DNA of 64,000 nt from NCBI GenBank assembly GCA_029775855.1, contig JARVJZ010000004.1, positions 68,901 to 132,900 on the forward strand, given 5' to 3'. Shown piece after piece: positions 24,785 to 34,309 of this stretch. The DNA is from Nitrososphaeria archaeon. Lineage in GTDB: Archaea > Thermoproteota > Nitrososphaeria > Nitrososphaerales > JAAOZN01. Made by a program: the position numbers and the translations under genes. The notes below the pieces were generated by a model. It saw nothing but the letters and a program-made list of their open reading frames with translations, searched no databases and had not been told where the DNA came from. Position 1 is the first letter of the stretch. Every line of letters begins with the position of its first letter.

Positions 24785-25852
24785 CTAGCTGGTACTTGAA
24801 AGAATTTTATCAGCGGTTAGGTTCAACACAATCTCGGCTATATCTGTTGCATATTCCGCAGTTCGTTTAATGTCTTCTATTATGAGTCTAGCGATATATG
24901 TCTGCTCCTTGGAGCTTTCTGCATCTATAATCGTTAGAAGTTCCTTAACCATATTATCTACGACTTCTGCGTCAAGTATTAGCCTTTCAGCGGATTCATA
25001 ATCTCTTTTAAATAAAGCTTGGCTAGCTCTTTCTAAAAAGCTTACAGCGGTATCACTCAGATTCTTTATGTGGTCAAGTATTTCTGGTTTAAGTCTATTT
25101 TTGAGCTGTAGCACATTCTGCGCTATGCTTACCGCGTGGTCTGCAGTCCTCTCCACACTCTTCACTATAACCCGGTAGCCGAGGCAATCTTTTGGCGCTT
25201 CTAACCCGATCTTTTCAAGAATCCTTCCGTCTGAAACGGCTTGTTTAAGTTGGCGTATCGTATATAAGCTGAATCTATCTACTTCGTCATCAACTCGGAT
25301 GACACCCTTAGCTACTTCATAATCAAATTCGGTTAGAGCGGTAAGGGCATCTCTATGCATAGATGCTGCTATAAGGAACATTCTCCTTAGAGCGTTCTCA
25401 ACATTTAACTCAGGAACGCCTAGAAAGACTTGCAAGGTTATGTAGTTAGTTGACTCATCTACCACCTCAACACCAATAAGACTTTCACGTACGGTATCCT
25501 TAACAACTTCTTTATGCTGCAGATCAAATCTTCCATCCTTTGCCTTGACTTGAATTATGCGATATCCAAGTAGGTAGGCTGATATTATTCTCCTGATTAG
25601 TGAGTGGGGGTGTTCTTTGTTTGAAGTCTCGATAACCGCTTTATCCTTAAGCTGCGTTGGCATATGATCCCGGTGCGTAATAATTAACGCTTTAGGTCCA
25701 TATCTTGCGACGGTCAGTTCACTTCCTGCTTTGAGCTTCATCTCATCTACCCAACGTTTTGGGAGAGCTATAATATAGGATGATTTCCCTGAGAACTGGA
25801 TTCTTCTTGTCCAATAATTTAAGGGTTCATGCTCTTTTATTTCCTCAACCAT
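24785..25852 (-). CDS. phoU: Phosphate uptake regulator: AbrB-like domain fused to PhoU domains
   Basis: A 355-residue protein. Residues ~14-60 form a SpoVT/AbrB swapped-hairpin DNA-binding domain (RRIQFSGKSSYIIALPKRWVDEMKLKAGSELTV). The rest holds two PhoU-type three-helix bundles with the metal-binding E-x3-D pattern (VKSVERTADHAVSIAQNV and IEDIKRTAEYATDIAEIV). This is the archaeal arrangement in which a phosphate sensor is joined to a DNA-binding domain. It is divergent from pstC across a 90-nt promoter region, so it probably represses or modulates the pst operon and itself. A second, stand-alone PhoU closes the pst operon. Confidence 0.88.
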   Translation of the reverse strand: MVEEIKEHEPLNYWTRRIQFSGKSSYIIALPKRWVDEMKLKAGSELTVARYGPKALIITHRDHMPTQLKDKAVIETSNKEHPHSLIRRIISAYLLGYRIIQVKAKDGRFDLQHKEVVKDTVRESLIGVEVVDESTNYITLQVFLGVPELNVENALRRMFLIAASMHRDALTALTEFDYEVAKGVIRVDDEVDRFSLYTIRQLKQAVSDGRILEKIGLEAPKDCLGYRVIVKSVERTADHAVSIAQNVLQLKNRLKPEILDHIKNLSDTAVSFLERASQALFKRDYESAERLILDAEVVDNMVKELLTIIDAESSKEQTYIARLIIEDIKRTAEYATDIAEIVLNLTADKILSSTS

Positions 25853-25942
25853 ACATTTCTTCAGGATATATAGTTCAATAAGCCATATATGTTTTACTTG
25901 TCAACACCATATATACTCCATAATCACAAACTGTAGAAGAAT
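25853..25942. promoter_or_regulatory. Divergent promoter region between AbrB-PhoU and pstC
   Basis: This 90-nt, AT-rich intergenic region holds TATA-like elements in both directions (GGATATATAG at 25864 and CATATATACTCC at 25908). It also has an 8-nt direct repeat CCATATAT at 25883-25890 and 25907-25914, 24 nt apart. The repeats could be binding sites for the AbrB-type domain or simply two TATA boxes. Binding is inferred. Confidence 0.4.
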
Positions 25943-26956
25943 ATGCAGCACAACGACGCACAGTTATCACTAAACCAAAAGAAAAAATTTGTTACCACCT
26001 TCTTCTTTCTACAGCATCTAAAAAGAAGCATAAAGGGCGATAACCTCTTCATAGTCGTAACTGCTGCGGCATCATCTAGCATAATCATAATAATGGCTCT
26101 GATGATCTTTAAGATCTACGATGGGGCTGCACCCGTCTTTGAACGATTTGGGGTAAATTTCCTAACCGGTTTAGAATGGAATCCAGTAGAGGGAATGGAG
26201 GCTTATGGTGCTCTACCATACCTCTTAGGTACAATCACCACATCAGCCATAGCGCTTGTTGTTGGTGTTCCGATAAGTTTAGGTGTAGCCATCTTTTTGG
26301 CTGAGATCGCTCCGAGCAGCATTAGAGCGCCTCTATCATACATTATCGAGCTGTTAGCAGCCGTCCCAAGTGTTATCTATGGGCTCTGGGGAGTGTTTGT
26401 ATTCAGATTCTGGGTTAGGGATCTGATAGAAAAGCCGCTATCAACTTATTTAGGTTTCGTACCTATATTCAGCGGCACACCATATGGGTTAAGCATACTT
26501 AGCGGCGGGCTTATCCTATCCATTATGATAATTCCAACGGTTTCAGCGGTCTGCAGAGAGGTTCTTCTATCTGTGCCAGCTACACAAAGAGATGCAGCAT
26601 ATAGCTTAGGTGCAACGAGATGGGAAGCTATAAGAATTGGGGTGCTGAGTTATGCTCGAGCAGGCATAATAGGCGCAATAATCTTAGGTTTAGGTAGAGC
26701 GGTTGGAGAAACGATGGCTGTAACTATGGTTATAGGGAACGCTATTGGTCCTTCCGCGCTACCAACCTCGCTCCTAAAAGCTGGGCAAACCATGGCATCC
26801 CTTATTGCCAACGAGTTTAATGAAGCAGACCCAGTTTCTCTTCACCCATCAGCCCTTATAGGAGTAGGGTTCATACTACTACTTTCAGCTCTTTTGATAA
26901 ATGTTGCAGCTCAAATACTCATATATCGTGTGAGGATGAAGGGAGTTGTGGAGTAA
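25943..26956 (+). CDS. pstC: Phosphate ABC transporter permease PstC
   Basis: A 337-residue permease with about six membrane helices and a cytoplasmic N-terminus longer than usual (~40 residues, basic). Family motifs are present: FGVNFLTGLEWNPVEGMEAYGALPYLLGT, LAEIAPSSIRAPLSYIIELLAAVPSVIYG, and the ATPase-contacting EAA loop GATRWEAIRIGVLSYARAGIIGAIILGLGRAVGETMAVTMV. It pairs with PstA to move phosphate released by a binding protein. No pstS gene lies in this operon, although most pst operons begin with it. pstA begins 11 nt before its end. Confidence 0.93.
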   Translation: MQHNDAQLSLNQKKKFVTTFFFLQHLKRSIKGDNLFIVVTAAASSSIIIIMALMIFKIYDGAAPVFERFGVNFLTGLEWNPVEGMEAYGALPYLLGTITTSAIALVVGVPISLGVAIFLAEIAPSSIRAPLSYIIELLAAVPSVIYGLWGVFVFRFWVRDLIEKPLSTYLGFVPIFSGTPYGLSILSGGLILSIMIIPTVSAVCREVLLSVPATQRDAAYSLGATRWEAIRIGVLSYARAGIIGAIILGLGRAVGETMAVTMVIGNAIGPSALPTSLLKAGQTMASLIANEFNEADPVSLHPSALIGVGFILLLSALLINVAAQILIYRVRMKGVVE

Positions 26957-27806
26957 AACAAACTACAAGATAAGAAAGTTCAAAGATCGACTCATAATCA
27001 GCCTAACCGTTTTATGCGTAATTCTCGCGATTATTCCACTTACAAGCATATTGATTGAAGTCGTGGTGCGTGGACTACCCGCAATCTCAATAGAATTTCT
27101 AACATCCCCACCAGGTGTCATAGGACAAGCAGGAGGAGGGATCGCTAACGCCATTCAAGGAACACTCATTCTAATAGGGTTATCTTCCCTTATAGGTGTA
27201 CCCTTAGGAGTATTAGCTGGAGTTTATCTTGCTGAGTTTGGGGATAATCCATTTGGTAGAGTGATCCGCTTCTTCAACGACGTTTTGATGCAGATGCCAT
27301 CGATTGTGATTGGAATATTTGTGTATATTTTGGTTGTGCTTGCTCTAGGTCGGTTTTCTTCTCTTGCTGGCGCGGTAGCTCTATCCATCATAATGCTCCC
27401 AATTGTTGTGAAGACAACGGAAGAATCGATTAGGCTTGTCCCCAATCTTATACGTGAAGCTGCGTTGGGACTTGGTCTAAGAAGGTGGAGGGTAACCTTG
27501 AGCATAGTAGTTGTGGCTGCGAAAAGTGGAGTGATAACTGGTATCATGCTTGCAGTGGCAAGAATAGCTGGAGAGACTGCGCCACTCATAATGACTGTTC
27601 TGGGCAACCAATGGTTCGTTTCAAGCCTATTTGAACCAATAGACGCGATTCCCCTTAGAATATGGCGACTAGCGCTACTTCCCTACGATTACGCGCACCA
27701 ACAAGGCTGGGGTGCTGCATTGGTTTTAATAACTATTGTGTTAGTTCTGAATGTGGCTGTGAAGGCTTTAACTAGGACAAAATTTAGTGGTAGGGTGAGA
27801 GTTTGA
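26946..27806 (+). CDS. pstA: Phosphate ABC transporter permease PstA
   Basis: A 286-residue permease with six predicted helices. Characteristic blocks are [61 protein letters not shown] and the EAA loop [43 protein letters not shown]. It is the second membrane subunit of the high-affinity phosphate importer. The start is GTG 26946, overlapping pstC by 11 nt; the stop overlaps the pstB start by 4 nt. Confidence 0.93.
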   Translation: MWSKTNYKIRKFKDRLIISLTVLCVILAIIPLTSILIEVVVRGLPAISIEFLTSPPGVIGQAGGGIANAIQGTLILIGLSSLIGVPLGVLAGVYLAEFGDNPFGRVIRFFNDVLMQMPSIVIGIFVYILVVLALGRFSSLAGAVALSIIMLPIVVKTTEESIRLVPNLIREAALGLGLRRWRVTLSIVVVAAKSGVITGIMLAVARIAGETAPLIMTVLGNQWFVSSLFEPIDAIPLRIWRLALLPYDYAHQQGWGAALVLITIVLVLNVAVKALTRTKFSGRVRV

Positions 27807-28621
27807 CGCTTAGATTGATAGTTGAAGGTAAGGAGGATAAAAAACCACAACCAACACTTAAACCAGCGTATAAGATTGAGGCAATCGGTTTAAACGCTTG
27901 GTTTGGAAGCAACCATGTGCTTAAAGATATAAACCTAAAGATTAAACCGAATACTATAACCGCTGTAATAGGGCCTTCTGGCTGTGGGAAGTCAACACTC
28001 ATCAGATGCTTCAATCGAATGCACGAGCTTGTCCCTAATGCCAAAGTTTCAGGCAAAGTCTATCTTGATGGAGAAGATATCTACGCCCCAGGTGTAGATC
28101 CAGTCACCGTTAGAAGGAGAGTTGGCATGGTCTTCCAAAAGCCTAACCCCTTTCCAACGATGTCCGTCTACGACAATGTAGCCGTAGGTCTTAAGCTCGC
28201 TGGAGTTAGAAACAAACAGATTCTCGATAAGATTGTTAAAGAGAGCCTTGAAGCTGCATGGCTATGGGAAGAGGTGAAAGATGATCTTAATAAGTCTGGT
28301 GCGGCTCTCTCTGGCGGGCAGCAGCAAAGGCTCTGTATAGCACGCGCGCTTGCTGTTAAGCCTGAGGTTATACTGATGGATGAGCCTTGCTCTGCTTTAG
28401 ACCCGATAGCTACGGCTAAGATAGAGCAGCTTATGGTCAAGTTGAAGGATGAGTATACTGTTGTTATAGTTACACACAACATGCAGCAAGCTGCGCGTGT
28501 AGCAGATTATACTGCTTTCCTATACCTCGGTAGGCTGATAGAGTACGGAGAGACCGCTCAGATCTTTGAGAACCCGCGTGAGGAGTTGACTGAGAAGTAT
28601 ATAACCGGCAAGTTCGGGTAG
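27803..28621 (+). CDS. pstB: Phosphate ABC transporter ATP-binding protein PstB
   Basis: A 272-residue ATPase. It has Walker [11 protein letters not shown]-loop [24 protein letters not shown] (the KPNPFP signature is PstB-specific), signature [16 protein letters not shown], Walker [16 protein letters not shown] and H-loop [27 protein letters not shown]. It powers the PstC/PstA channel from the cytoplasmic side. It is followed by phoU after 9 nt, the standard order. Confidence 0.96.
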   Translation: MTLRLIVEGKEDKKPQPTLKPAYKIEAIGLNAWFGSNHVLKDINLKIKPNTITAVIGPSGCGKSTLIRCFNRMHELVPNAKVSGKVYLDGEDIYAPGVDPVTVRRRVGMVFQKPNPFPTMSVYDNVAVGLKLAGVRNKQILDKIVKESLEAAWLWEEVKDDLNKSGAALSGGQQQRLCIARALAVKPEVILMDEPCSALDPIATAKIEQLMVKLKDEYTVVIVTHNMQQAARVADYTAFLYLGRLIEYGETAQIFENPREELTEKYITGKFG

Positions 28622-28630
28622 TGTTTAGAC

Positions 28631-29275
28631 TTGGTTAGACTACTTGACATAGGGTTAGAGCGGCTTAAGAATATGCTGATTGATATGGGTACCTTCTCAG
28701 AGAAGACCGTCACAACAGCCATCGACGCCTACACTCAAGGTAAGAACCTTGTGAATGAGGTATATACAGCTTCGGAGAGACTCAGGATGCTTGAGGAAGA
28801 GGTAAGTGAACTGGCCATAGAACTATTGGCGAGGTATCAACCTGTTGCGTCGGACCTCCGTTTTATAAAGTCTTGCCTCGAGATAGCATACGGCTTCACA
28901 AGATTCGGTAGATATGCTTACGATATAATGCAGGTTAGAAGCGTGTTTGGAGACCTCTCTAAATGTGATACCAAACCCATAGAGGAGGCGGGTAAGCACG
29001 CCAAAGAAATGATTCAACTCAGCATAAAGGCTTTTATAGAACGAGACATAACTATGTCTAAGAAACTCAAGGAGATGGATAGTATAATCGACAACCTATA
29101 CCTTCAGTATGTTAAGAACGCTGCTGAAAAGCGAGACCAAGACATCAGATGCACTATAGCCGCCACACTTATTCTGAGGTATCTAGAGAGGATATCTGAC
29201 CACGCTACATATATTGCAGATTCAGTCGCATACATAAAGTCAGGCACTAAAGCGTCAAGACGGGCTATTGGTTAA
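28631..29275 (+). CDS. phoU: PhoU phosphate transport regulator
   Basis: A 214-residue all-helical protein with two PhoU repeats. The Fe/Zn-binding pattern is visible in IAYGFTRFGRYAYDIM and YLERISDHATYIADSV. PhoU tunes the PstB ATPase and signalling at high phosphate. Unlike the divergent 355-residue protein it has no DNA-binding domain. Its start is TTG 28631. Its stop lies 1 nt from the end of the convergent aldehyde oxidoreductase gene. Confidence 0.9.
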   Translation: MVRLLDIGLERLKNMLIDMGTFSEKTVTTAIDAYTQGKNLVNEVYTASERLRMLEEEVSELAIELLARYQPVASDLRFIKSCLEIAYGFTRFGRYAYDIMQVRSVFGDLSKCDTKPIEEAGKHAKEMIQLSIKAFIERDITMSKKLKEMDSIIDNLYLQYVKNAAEKRDQDIRCTIAATLILRYLERISDHATYIADSVAYIKSGTKASRRAIG

Positions 29276-29276
29276 G

Positions 29277-31193
29277 TTAGTCAGCGAGTTTACCGTATGA
29301 GGCTAGATCGTCTGCAACATATTTTAAATCAAGGCGCTCCAAGGTGCTTCTTTTAGGTATTCCCGTTTTTTTATCCCAACCTCTAACCTCATAGTATTCA
29401 TCTAGCATAGGCTCTAACTCCACAATTGAGCCAGCTGATGGACCGCATTCTGGTGGTAATGGCTCTTTAAGGAAGCGTTCTGGTAGAGTATCATCTTTTC
29501 TTGTTATGCCCTCTCTTACGACGAAAGCGCGCTCTATGTTTATGATTCTCTCACCCATTTGTAGAACATCCCTAGGCGACATATCCCAGCCTACTGCAGC
29601 TTTAAGAAGCCTAGAGGCAACTTCTTCTAACTCATAATATCTTGGTGCACCATCTAGCATGGCGGATATGTTCTTACACATAGTTAGTGAGTCAGCTAAG
29701 GCTGCGCATTCCTCATAGTATTTGACTACTCTCCCCTTAGCCTTATACTCCAATCTAAAGGCTGCTTCTTTAGCTCCAAATCTCTTCACAGCCAATTCAG
29801 CATTATTTGAGAATTCAAACATCGGTTCTGCTCTTAGGTGATCAGCACCTCTGCTCGAGACCGCGTAAGTTAATGCGAAGGCTTTCATTCCTCTAGGTTC
29901 TCCCGCTATAATTTCAAGCCCTTTTACTTGAGCTGCGAGCTTGTCTGCACCCTGCCCTACAAATTCGCCGAACTTCTTTGCACCGTAAGCCATCTTCTCA
30001 CCTATTCCCTTTTTATATGCGATCATATCGATTAATGTCAGCACAGCTTCTGCATTACCCCAAGTTAAGTCCAGACCACCTAGCTGCTCTTTGGTAAGAA
30101 GACCTCGCTCATAACACTCCATAGCTAATGCTATCACCTCACCAGTCGTGATAGAGTCCATTCCATATCTGTTCAGTTTATCATTAGCCTTCAAGATGGC
30201 TTCAATATCATCTACACCACATCTCGAACCTATAGAGCCAAGCGTCTCGTATTCTGGGCCTTCACCAGCTAACCCAGCGAACCTTCCACTCTTTATGACG
30301 TAAAATCTGCTACATGGAAGCGGACATGAGCCACAAGCCTTAACCTTAACATTATAGTGGTCGCGTAAGGTTTCTCCGCTTATCTTATCTGCACCTTCAA
30401 ACACACCTGTCTTAAAGTGGTAAGATACTAAGAATCCTAGTTGATTAAGTGGGTTTACAAGCCTGGTGGAGCCCATGGTAGAGCGCCCAACATAGTCTGG
30501 TGAAGAGTAGATCTGCTCTTCGATTTCTTTTACGATCTTATCAAATTCGTCGTAATCAGCAACTTCAACTGGCTTCGTTCCCCTAACTACGATCGCCTTT
30601 AGGTTCTTAGAAGCCATTACTGTACCCATACCCGTCCTTGCAGCGATTCGGACTAAACTCGTGACCACTCCAGCGTATGATACGCCGTTTTCAGCAGCGG
30701 GGCCGATGCAAGCTACCTTAGCATCGCTATCGCCAACTTCCTCCTTCAGTAGCAGATCTGTTTCCCACACATCTTTTCCCCAGAGGTGGGATGCGTCTTT
30801 AATCTCTACAGTGCCGTCAAAGATCTTTAGGTAGATTGGTTTAGGTGCTCGCCCCTTTATTGCAATCTGGTCTAATCCAGCGTATTTGACTTCTGGTCCG
30901 AAGAAGCCTCCTGCGTTTGCATCTCCAAGTATGCCTGTGTGTGGTGACTTTGCTGATACTGTGAATCTGTTTGAACCTGAGCATATAGTTCCTGTTAGTG
31001 GCCCTACGCCTATTATCAGCACGTTTTCTGGGCTTAGTGGGTTTACATTAGGGTTTACTTCTTCAAAGAGCGTAGCTGAGTTAAGTCCTCTCCCGCCTAG
31101 GAACATTTTGAGCTGTGCTTCACTTATATCCTCTAAACAATAGTCTCCTCTAGATAGATCTACCCTTAGCCTCCTACCAGCATATGCCTTCAA
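29277..31193 (-). CDS. aor: Aldehyde ferredoxin oxidoreductase, tungsten-containing (copy 2)
   Basis: About 638 residues, a full-length AOR: RLRVDLSRGDYCLEDISEA, FLGGRGLNSATLFEEV, GPLTGTICSGSNRFTVSAKSPHTGILGDANAGG (pterin and Mg contacts), GMGTVMASKNLKAI, and the cluster motif CGSCPLPCSRFY. It oxidises aldehydes from amino-acid or sugar breakdown and reduces ferredoxin. TTG 31193 gives the usual short lead to LRVDLS; GTG 31217 would overlap the ferredoxin gene and add 8 residues. It pairs with the four-cluster ferredoxin just upstream, mirroring the pair in the ACS operon. This copy looks more like classical AOR than copy 1. Confidence 0.92.
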   Translation of the reverse strand: MKAYAGRRLRVDLSRGDYCLEDISEAQLKMFLGGRGLNSATLFEEVNPNVNPLSPENVLIIGVGPLTGTICSGSNRFTVSAKSPHTGILGDANAGGFFGPEVKYAGLDQIAIKGRAPKPIYLKIFDGTVEIKDASHLWGKDVWETDLLLKEEVGDSDAKVACIGPAAENGVSYAGVVTSLVRIAARTGMGTVMASKNLKAIVVRGTKPVEVADYDEFDKIVKEIEEQIYSSPDYVGRSTMGSTRLVNPLNQLGFLVSYHFKTGVFEGADKISGETLRDHYNVKVKACGSCPLPCSRFYVIKSGRFAGLAGEGPEYETLGSIGSRCGVDDIEAILKANDKLNRYGMDSITTGEVIALAMECYERGLLTKEQLGGLDLTWGNAEAVLTLIDMIAYKKGIGEKMAYGAKKFGEFVGQGADKLAAQVKGLEIIAGEPRGMKAFALTYAVSSRGADHLRAEPMFEFSNNAELAVKRFGAKEAAFRLEYKAKGRVVKYYEECAALADSLTMCKNISAMLDGAPRYYELEEVASRLLKAAVGWDMSPRDVLQMGERIINIERAFVVREGITRKDDTLPERFLKEPLPPECGPSAGSIVELEPMLDEYYEVRGWDKKTGIPKRSTLERLDLKYVADDLASYGKLAD

Positions 31194-31203
31194 GAATAAT
31201 CGC

Positions 31204-31698
31204 CTACTTCTTGACACCCCAGCTTCTTAAGATAGAGCGTGAAGCCGCTTCAGCTGACTGAGTTGATTTGGTTTTCGCTGCCTCCGTCAGAGTTATGTAT
31301 CTGATAGCCTCAGTTGGGCATCTAGCCACACAAGCAGGGTTGCCGGAGCAGAGATCACAGACAATTGGAAGCCTAGTCCTAGGGTGAAGCACAATAGCTC
31401 CAAATGGGCAAGCTTCTACACAAGCCCCACACATTATACATATCTCGGACTTTAGAAGCACAATATCAGAGCCTTGTGTGCGAAAGAGTGCACCGACTGG
31501 GCAAGCCTCGATGCAAGCTGCTTTACCGCAGAATCTGCAGACCGAAGGGTAATCTAACCCTATGGGTTCAACCTTGACTACCTTTATTCTTGATATGGCT
31601 GGGTCGAAGACTTGTTCGTGGGCTGCGCTACAAGCTACTTCACAGAGTCTACAGCCAGTGCACTTTCTTGGGTCTGCTACTATCCTTCCCTTCTCCAA
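31204..31698 (-). CDS. Four-cluster ferredoxin, AOR partner (copy 2)
   Basis: A 164-residue polyferredoxin. The cysteine groups are CTGCRLCEVACSAAH (residues 13-23), CRFCGKAACIEACPVGA, CIMCGACVEACPFGA and CDLCSGNPACVARCPTEA, sixteen ligands for four [4Fe-4S] clusters. A C-terminal ~30-residue Ala/Ser/Lys tail lacks cysteines. It has the same layout as the ferredoxin at 11753 and is likely the electron-transfer subunit of the adjacent AOR. It lies 7 nt downstream of the Mer-like gene. Confidence 0.9.
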   Translation of the reverse strand: MEKGRIVADPRKCTGCRLCEVACSAAHEQVFDPAISRIKVVKVEPIGLDYPSVCRFCGKAACIEACPVGALFRTQGSDIVLLKSEICIMCGACVEACPFGAIVLHPRTRLPIVCDLCSGNPACVARCPTEAIRYITLTEAAKTKSTQSAEAASRSILRSWGVKK

Positions 31699-31705
31699 AA
31701 TTACA

Positions 31706-32713
31706 TTACTTCTCCATTTCTCTAAAGTATGGGATTACATACTTACCGAGTAGCTTGACTGATTCTTCTGGGTCTGGCCCTAGGGGTGCACCTATTGAGA
31801 TGTGTTGTAGCCCCTTCTTCTGAAGCATCTCGATCTTTGCTATGCAGTCGTCTGGTGTTCCTCTTATGGCTAGATTAAGCATCTTATCAGTAACGAGTTT
31901 AGCTGCTGCATCTAAGCCTTCTTTACGCCAGACTTCTTGAATTGGTTCAAAGTCCTTGTGGCTTAGCCCTATAGTCGATAGACCTAGTTCTCCGAGCATG
32001 GGTCCGAAGTATGCGACTAGCTTGCGGAGAGGCTCTTCAGCTACTTCGCCCTTCTTTGATATGGAGAGCCATACACATCCTGCAACATCGACCTCTGAGA
32101 AGTCTCGCCCGACTTCTCTTGCACCAGCCTTCATACGCTCCATCGCTATATCTATGAATTCTGGTGGATATAATATGGGTAGGACGCCATCACCATATGC
32201 TCCACTATAAGCTAGTAGCTTTTCTCCTTGACCACCTATGTATATTGGTATCTTCTTCTTATATTGGTCGAAGCGCATATAGCATTCTGAGCTCCACTTG
32301 ATCTCCTTACCGTTATATGCAGCGTTTTCTCCAGCCCAAAGTTTTCTTAGAACCTCAACAGTCTCCTTAACTCTGGTTAATGGTCGCTCGTGTTCTATTC
32401 CAAGCCATCTAAGGTATTCTAAGGCGCCAGCGCTTAGCCCGCAGAGTGCTCTTCCCTTCGTGTATTCGTCGAGCGCGGAGAGATACATGGCTATTTCAGC
32501 TGGGTTGGTTGTGTATGGGTTTAGTATCGTGTTGCCTAGGTAGACTTTCTTCGTCTGCGCACCTATTATGGTCAGAGTGACCATAGAGCTTCTCATGAAG
32601 ATGTCGTGGCTCACCCAGACCGAGTCAAAACCATTCTTCTCAGCTAATACGCCTAGCCGAACCATATTCTCGACGCTGCCGAACCAATCACACATTCTTA
32701 AGCCGAACTTCAA
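31706..32713 (-). CDS. F420-dependent LLM oxidoreductase, Mer-like
   Basis: A 335-residue luciferase-like TIM-barrel enzyme. The N-terminus MKFGLRMCDWFGSVENMVRLGVLAEKNGFDSVWVSHD, the block IPIYIGGQGEKLLAYSGAYGDGVL and the C-terminus GTPDDCIAKIEMLQKKG...GAPLGPDPEESVKLLGKYVIPYF closely follow 5,10-methylene-tetrahydromethanopterin reductase (Mer). Mer uses F420H2 to make methyl-H4MPT, the methyl donor for the corrinoid protein. With Fae-Hps and cdhCDE in the window this role is plausible, but LLM proteins are diverse and a different F420 substrate cannot be excluded. It is transcribed with the ferredoxin and AOR that follow. Confidence 0.72.
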   Translation of the reverse strand: MKFGLRMCDWFGSVENMVRLGVLAEKNGFDSVWVSHDIFMRSSMVTLTIIGAQTKKVYLGNTILNPYTTNPAEIAMYLSALDEYTKGRALCGLSAGALEYLRWLGIEHERPLTRVKETVEVLRKLWAGENAAYNGKEIKWSSECYMRFDQYKKKIPIYIGGQGEKLLAYSGAYGDGVLPILYPPEFIDIAMERMKAGAREVGRDFSEVDVAGCVWLSISKKGEVAEEPLRKLVAYFGPMLGELGLSTIGLSHKDFEPIQEVWRKEGLDAAAKLVTDKMLNLAIRGTPDDCIAKIEMLQKKGLQHISIGAPLGPDPEESVKLLGKYVIPYFREMEK

Positions 32714-32803
32714 CCCTTATCCCTAACCTTATTTTTCACAACACTATTCTTAAATCTTATTATATTAAATATTTAGAAGCTGAAGATGGATGTAGAATCT
32801 TTA

Positions 32804-33532
32804 TTATTGGTTTTTCTTAACTACACCTAAGTAAATTCTAATAATTTCTTCGTTATTTAAGATATCGTTAGGCTTTCCCTCGTATGCAACCCTACCTTCA
32901 ACCAAAACCAAGCCTCTATCAGATATCGTAAGCGCCTTCCTAGCGTTTTGCTCAACTATCATAATAGTCACACCTAATTTCCTTATCTCAAGAATCTTGC
33001 TGAAGAGCTGATCCGCTAACTTAGGCGCTAGAGCAGCAGTAGGCTCGTCCAAAAGTAGAAGCCTAGGTTTAGCTATTAACGCTCTTGCCAAGGCTAGCAT
33101 CTGGCGCTCACCACCACTTAGAGAGCCCGCTTTCTGCCTTCTTCTCTCCTCAAGTATGGGAAAGATGTTGTAGATTTCAGCCAAGTTGACCTTTATCTCC
33201 TCTTTGCTTTCTAAAGGAACAGCGCCCATTTCAAGGTTCTCTTCAACGGTTAGCGCTGAAAAGACGTTGTTGATCTGCGGCACATATCCTATCCCTAATC
33301 TGGTAACGAGATCCGCTCTTGTCCTCGTTATATCTTTGCCCTCAAACATCACTTGCCCATCGAATATCGTTGTGAGGCCATAGATGGATTTGATGAAGGT
33401 GCTTTTACCGCTTCCGTTAGGTCCGATTATGGCAACGATCTCTCCTTTTCTCACCGATGTTGATATACCGTGCACTACTATCAGCTTGCCATACCCTGAA
33501 ACAAGGTTGCTTGTTTCTAATATTGTGCTCAA
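32804..33532 (-). CDS. livF: Branched-chain amino acid-type ABC transporter ATPase LivF (system 1)
   Basis: A 242-residue ATPase: Walker A GPNGSGKST, LSGGERQMLALARALIAKPRLLLLDEPTAALAP, and the LivF-type C-terminus (VLVEGRVAYEGKPNDILNNEEIIRIYLG). The LTVEENLEMGAV region is typical of LivF. It is the last gene of livH-livM-livG-livF, each separated by a few bases. The substrate is not necessarily a branched-chain amino acid: Liv-type importers also take amides, urea and short acids. Confidence 0.93.
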   Translation of the reverse strand: MSTILETSNLVSGYGKLIVVHGISTSVRKGEIVAIIGPNGSGKSTFIKSIYGLTTIFDGQVMFEGKDITRTRADLVTRLGIGYVPQINNVFSALTVEENLEMGAVPLESKEEIKVNLAEIYNIFPILEERRRQKAGSLSGGERQMLALARALIAKPRLLLLDEPTAALAPKLADQLFSKILEIRKLGVTIMIVEQNARKALTISDRGLVLVEGRVAYEGKPNDILNNEEIIRIYLGVVKKNQ

Positions 33533-33535
33533 CGT

Positions 33536-34309
33536 TCAACCACCGAGGTATACTTCGGCGACAACTTTGTTTTCAAGTATCTCTTCAGGCTTACCTTCTG
33601 CTAGAACCTTACCTCTATGCATCACATAAACATATTCAACGTAGTCGAAAAGGACTTCGAGCCTATGCTCTATTATAAATAAAGTTAGGTTAAACTCCTC
33701 TCTTAACGCTAACAGCCTCTCGAAGATATCTCTTGCAAGTTTAGGTGCGACACCAGCTGTAGGCTCATCTAGAAGAAGCATCTTCGGGTCAGCCATAAGT
33801 GTTCGACCCATCTCAAGAAGCTTCATCTGCCCACCAGAAATCTCAGCGGATAGTGTCTTATGTAAACCTTTTAGAAGCAGTCGACTGAGCAGATCTGAAG
33901 ATTTTTTAGCTAAACTGATCTCTTGAGCCCGCCAGCGTGAATGAATAGGCGCGTTCAATGGGTTCTCACCTATCTGACCCTTAGGTGGAACAAGTAAGTT
34001 ATCTAACACAGTCATGCCGAGAAAGAGCCTTGGATCTTGAAAACTCTTTACCAACCCCAGTGAAAAGATCTTATGCGGCGGAAGGTTGTCGATGCGTATA
34101 CCTCTAAACCAAATCTTACCCTCATCGGCTCTATCTAGACCAGAGATCACGTTGAAGAGTGTCGACTTGCCGCTTCCATTTGGCCCGATTAGTCCAGTTA
34201 CTGTTCCCTCTTTTATTGAGAGTGTGACGCCGTCTACTGCTCTTAAGCTCTCATAGCATTTTACTACCCCTTCTAACTTAAGTATTTCACTCAACTTTAA
34301 CCACCTCAT
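33536..34309 (-). CDS. livG: Branched-chain amino acid-type ABC transporter ATPase LivG (system 1)
   Basis: A 257-residue ATPase. Walker A GPNGSGKST, signature ISGGQMKLLEMGRTLMADPKMLLLDEPTAGVAP and the H-loop FIIEHRLEVLFDYVEYVYVMHRGKVLAEGKPEEIL are intact. The LivG-type insert before the signature (PLNAPIHSRWRAQEI) is present. Its first 23 nt overlap the end of livM, and livF follows after 3 nt. Confidence 0.93.
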   Translation of the reverse strand: MRWLKLSEILKLEGVVKCYESLRAVDGVTLSIKEGTVTGLIGPNGSGKSTLFNVISGLDRADEGKIWFRGIRIDNLPPHKIFSLGLVKSFQDPRLFLGMTVLDNLLVPPKGQIGENPLNAPIHSRWRAQEISLAKKSSDLLSRLLLKGLHKTLSAEISGGQMKLLEMGRTLMADPKMLLLDEPTAGVAPKLARDIFERLLALREEFNLTLFIIEHRLEVLFDYVEYVYVMHRGKVLAEGKPEEILENKVVAEVYLGG

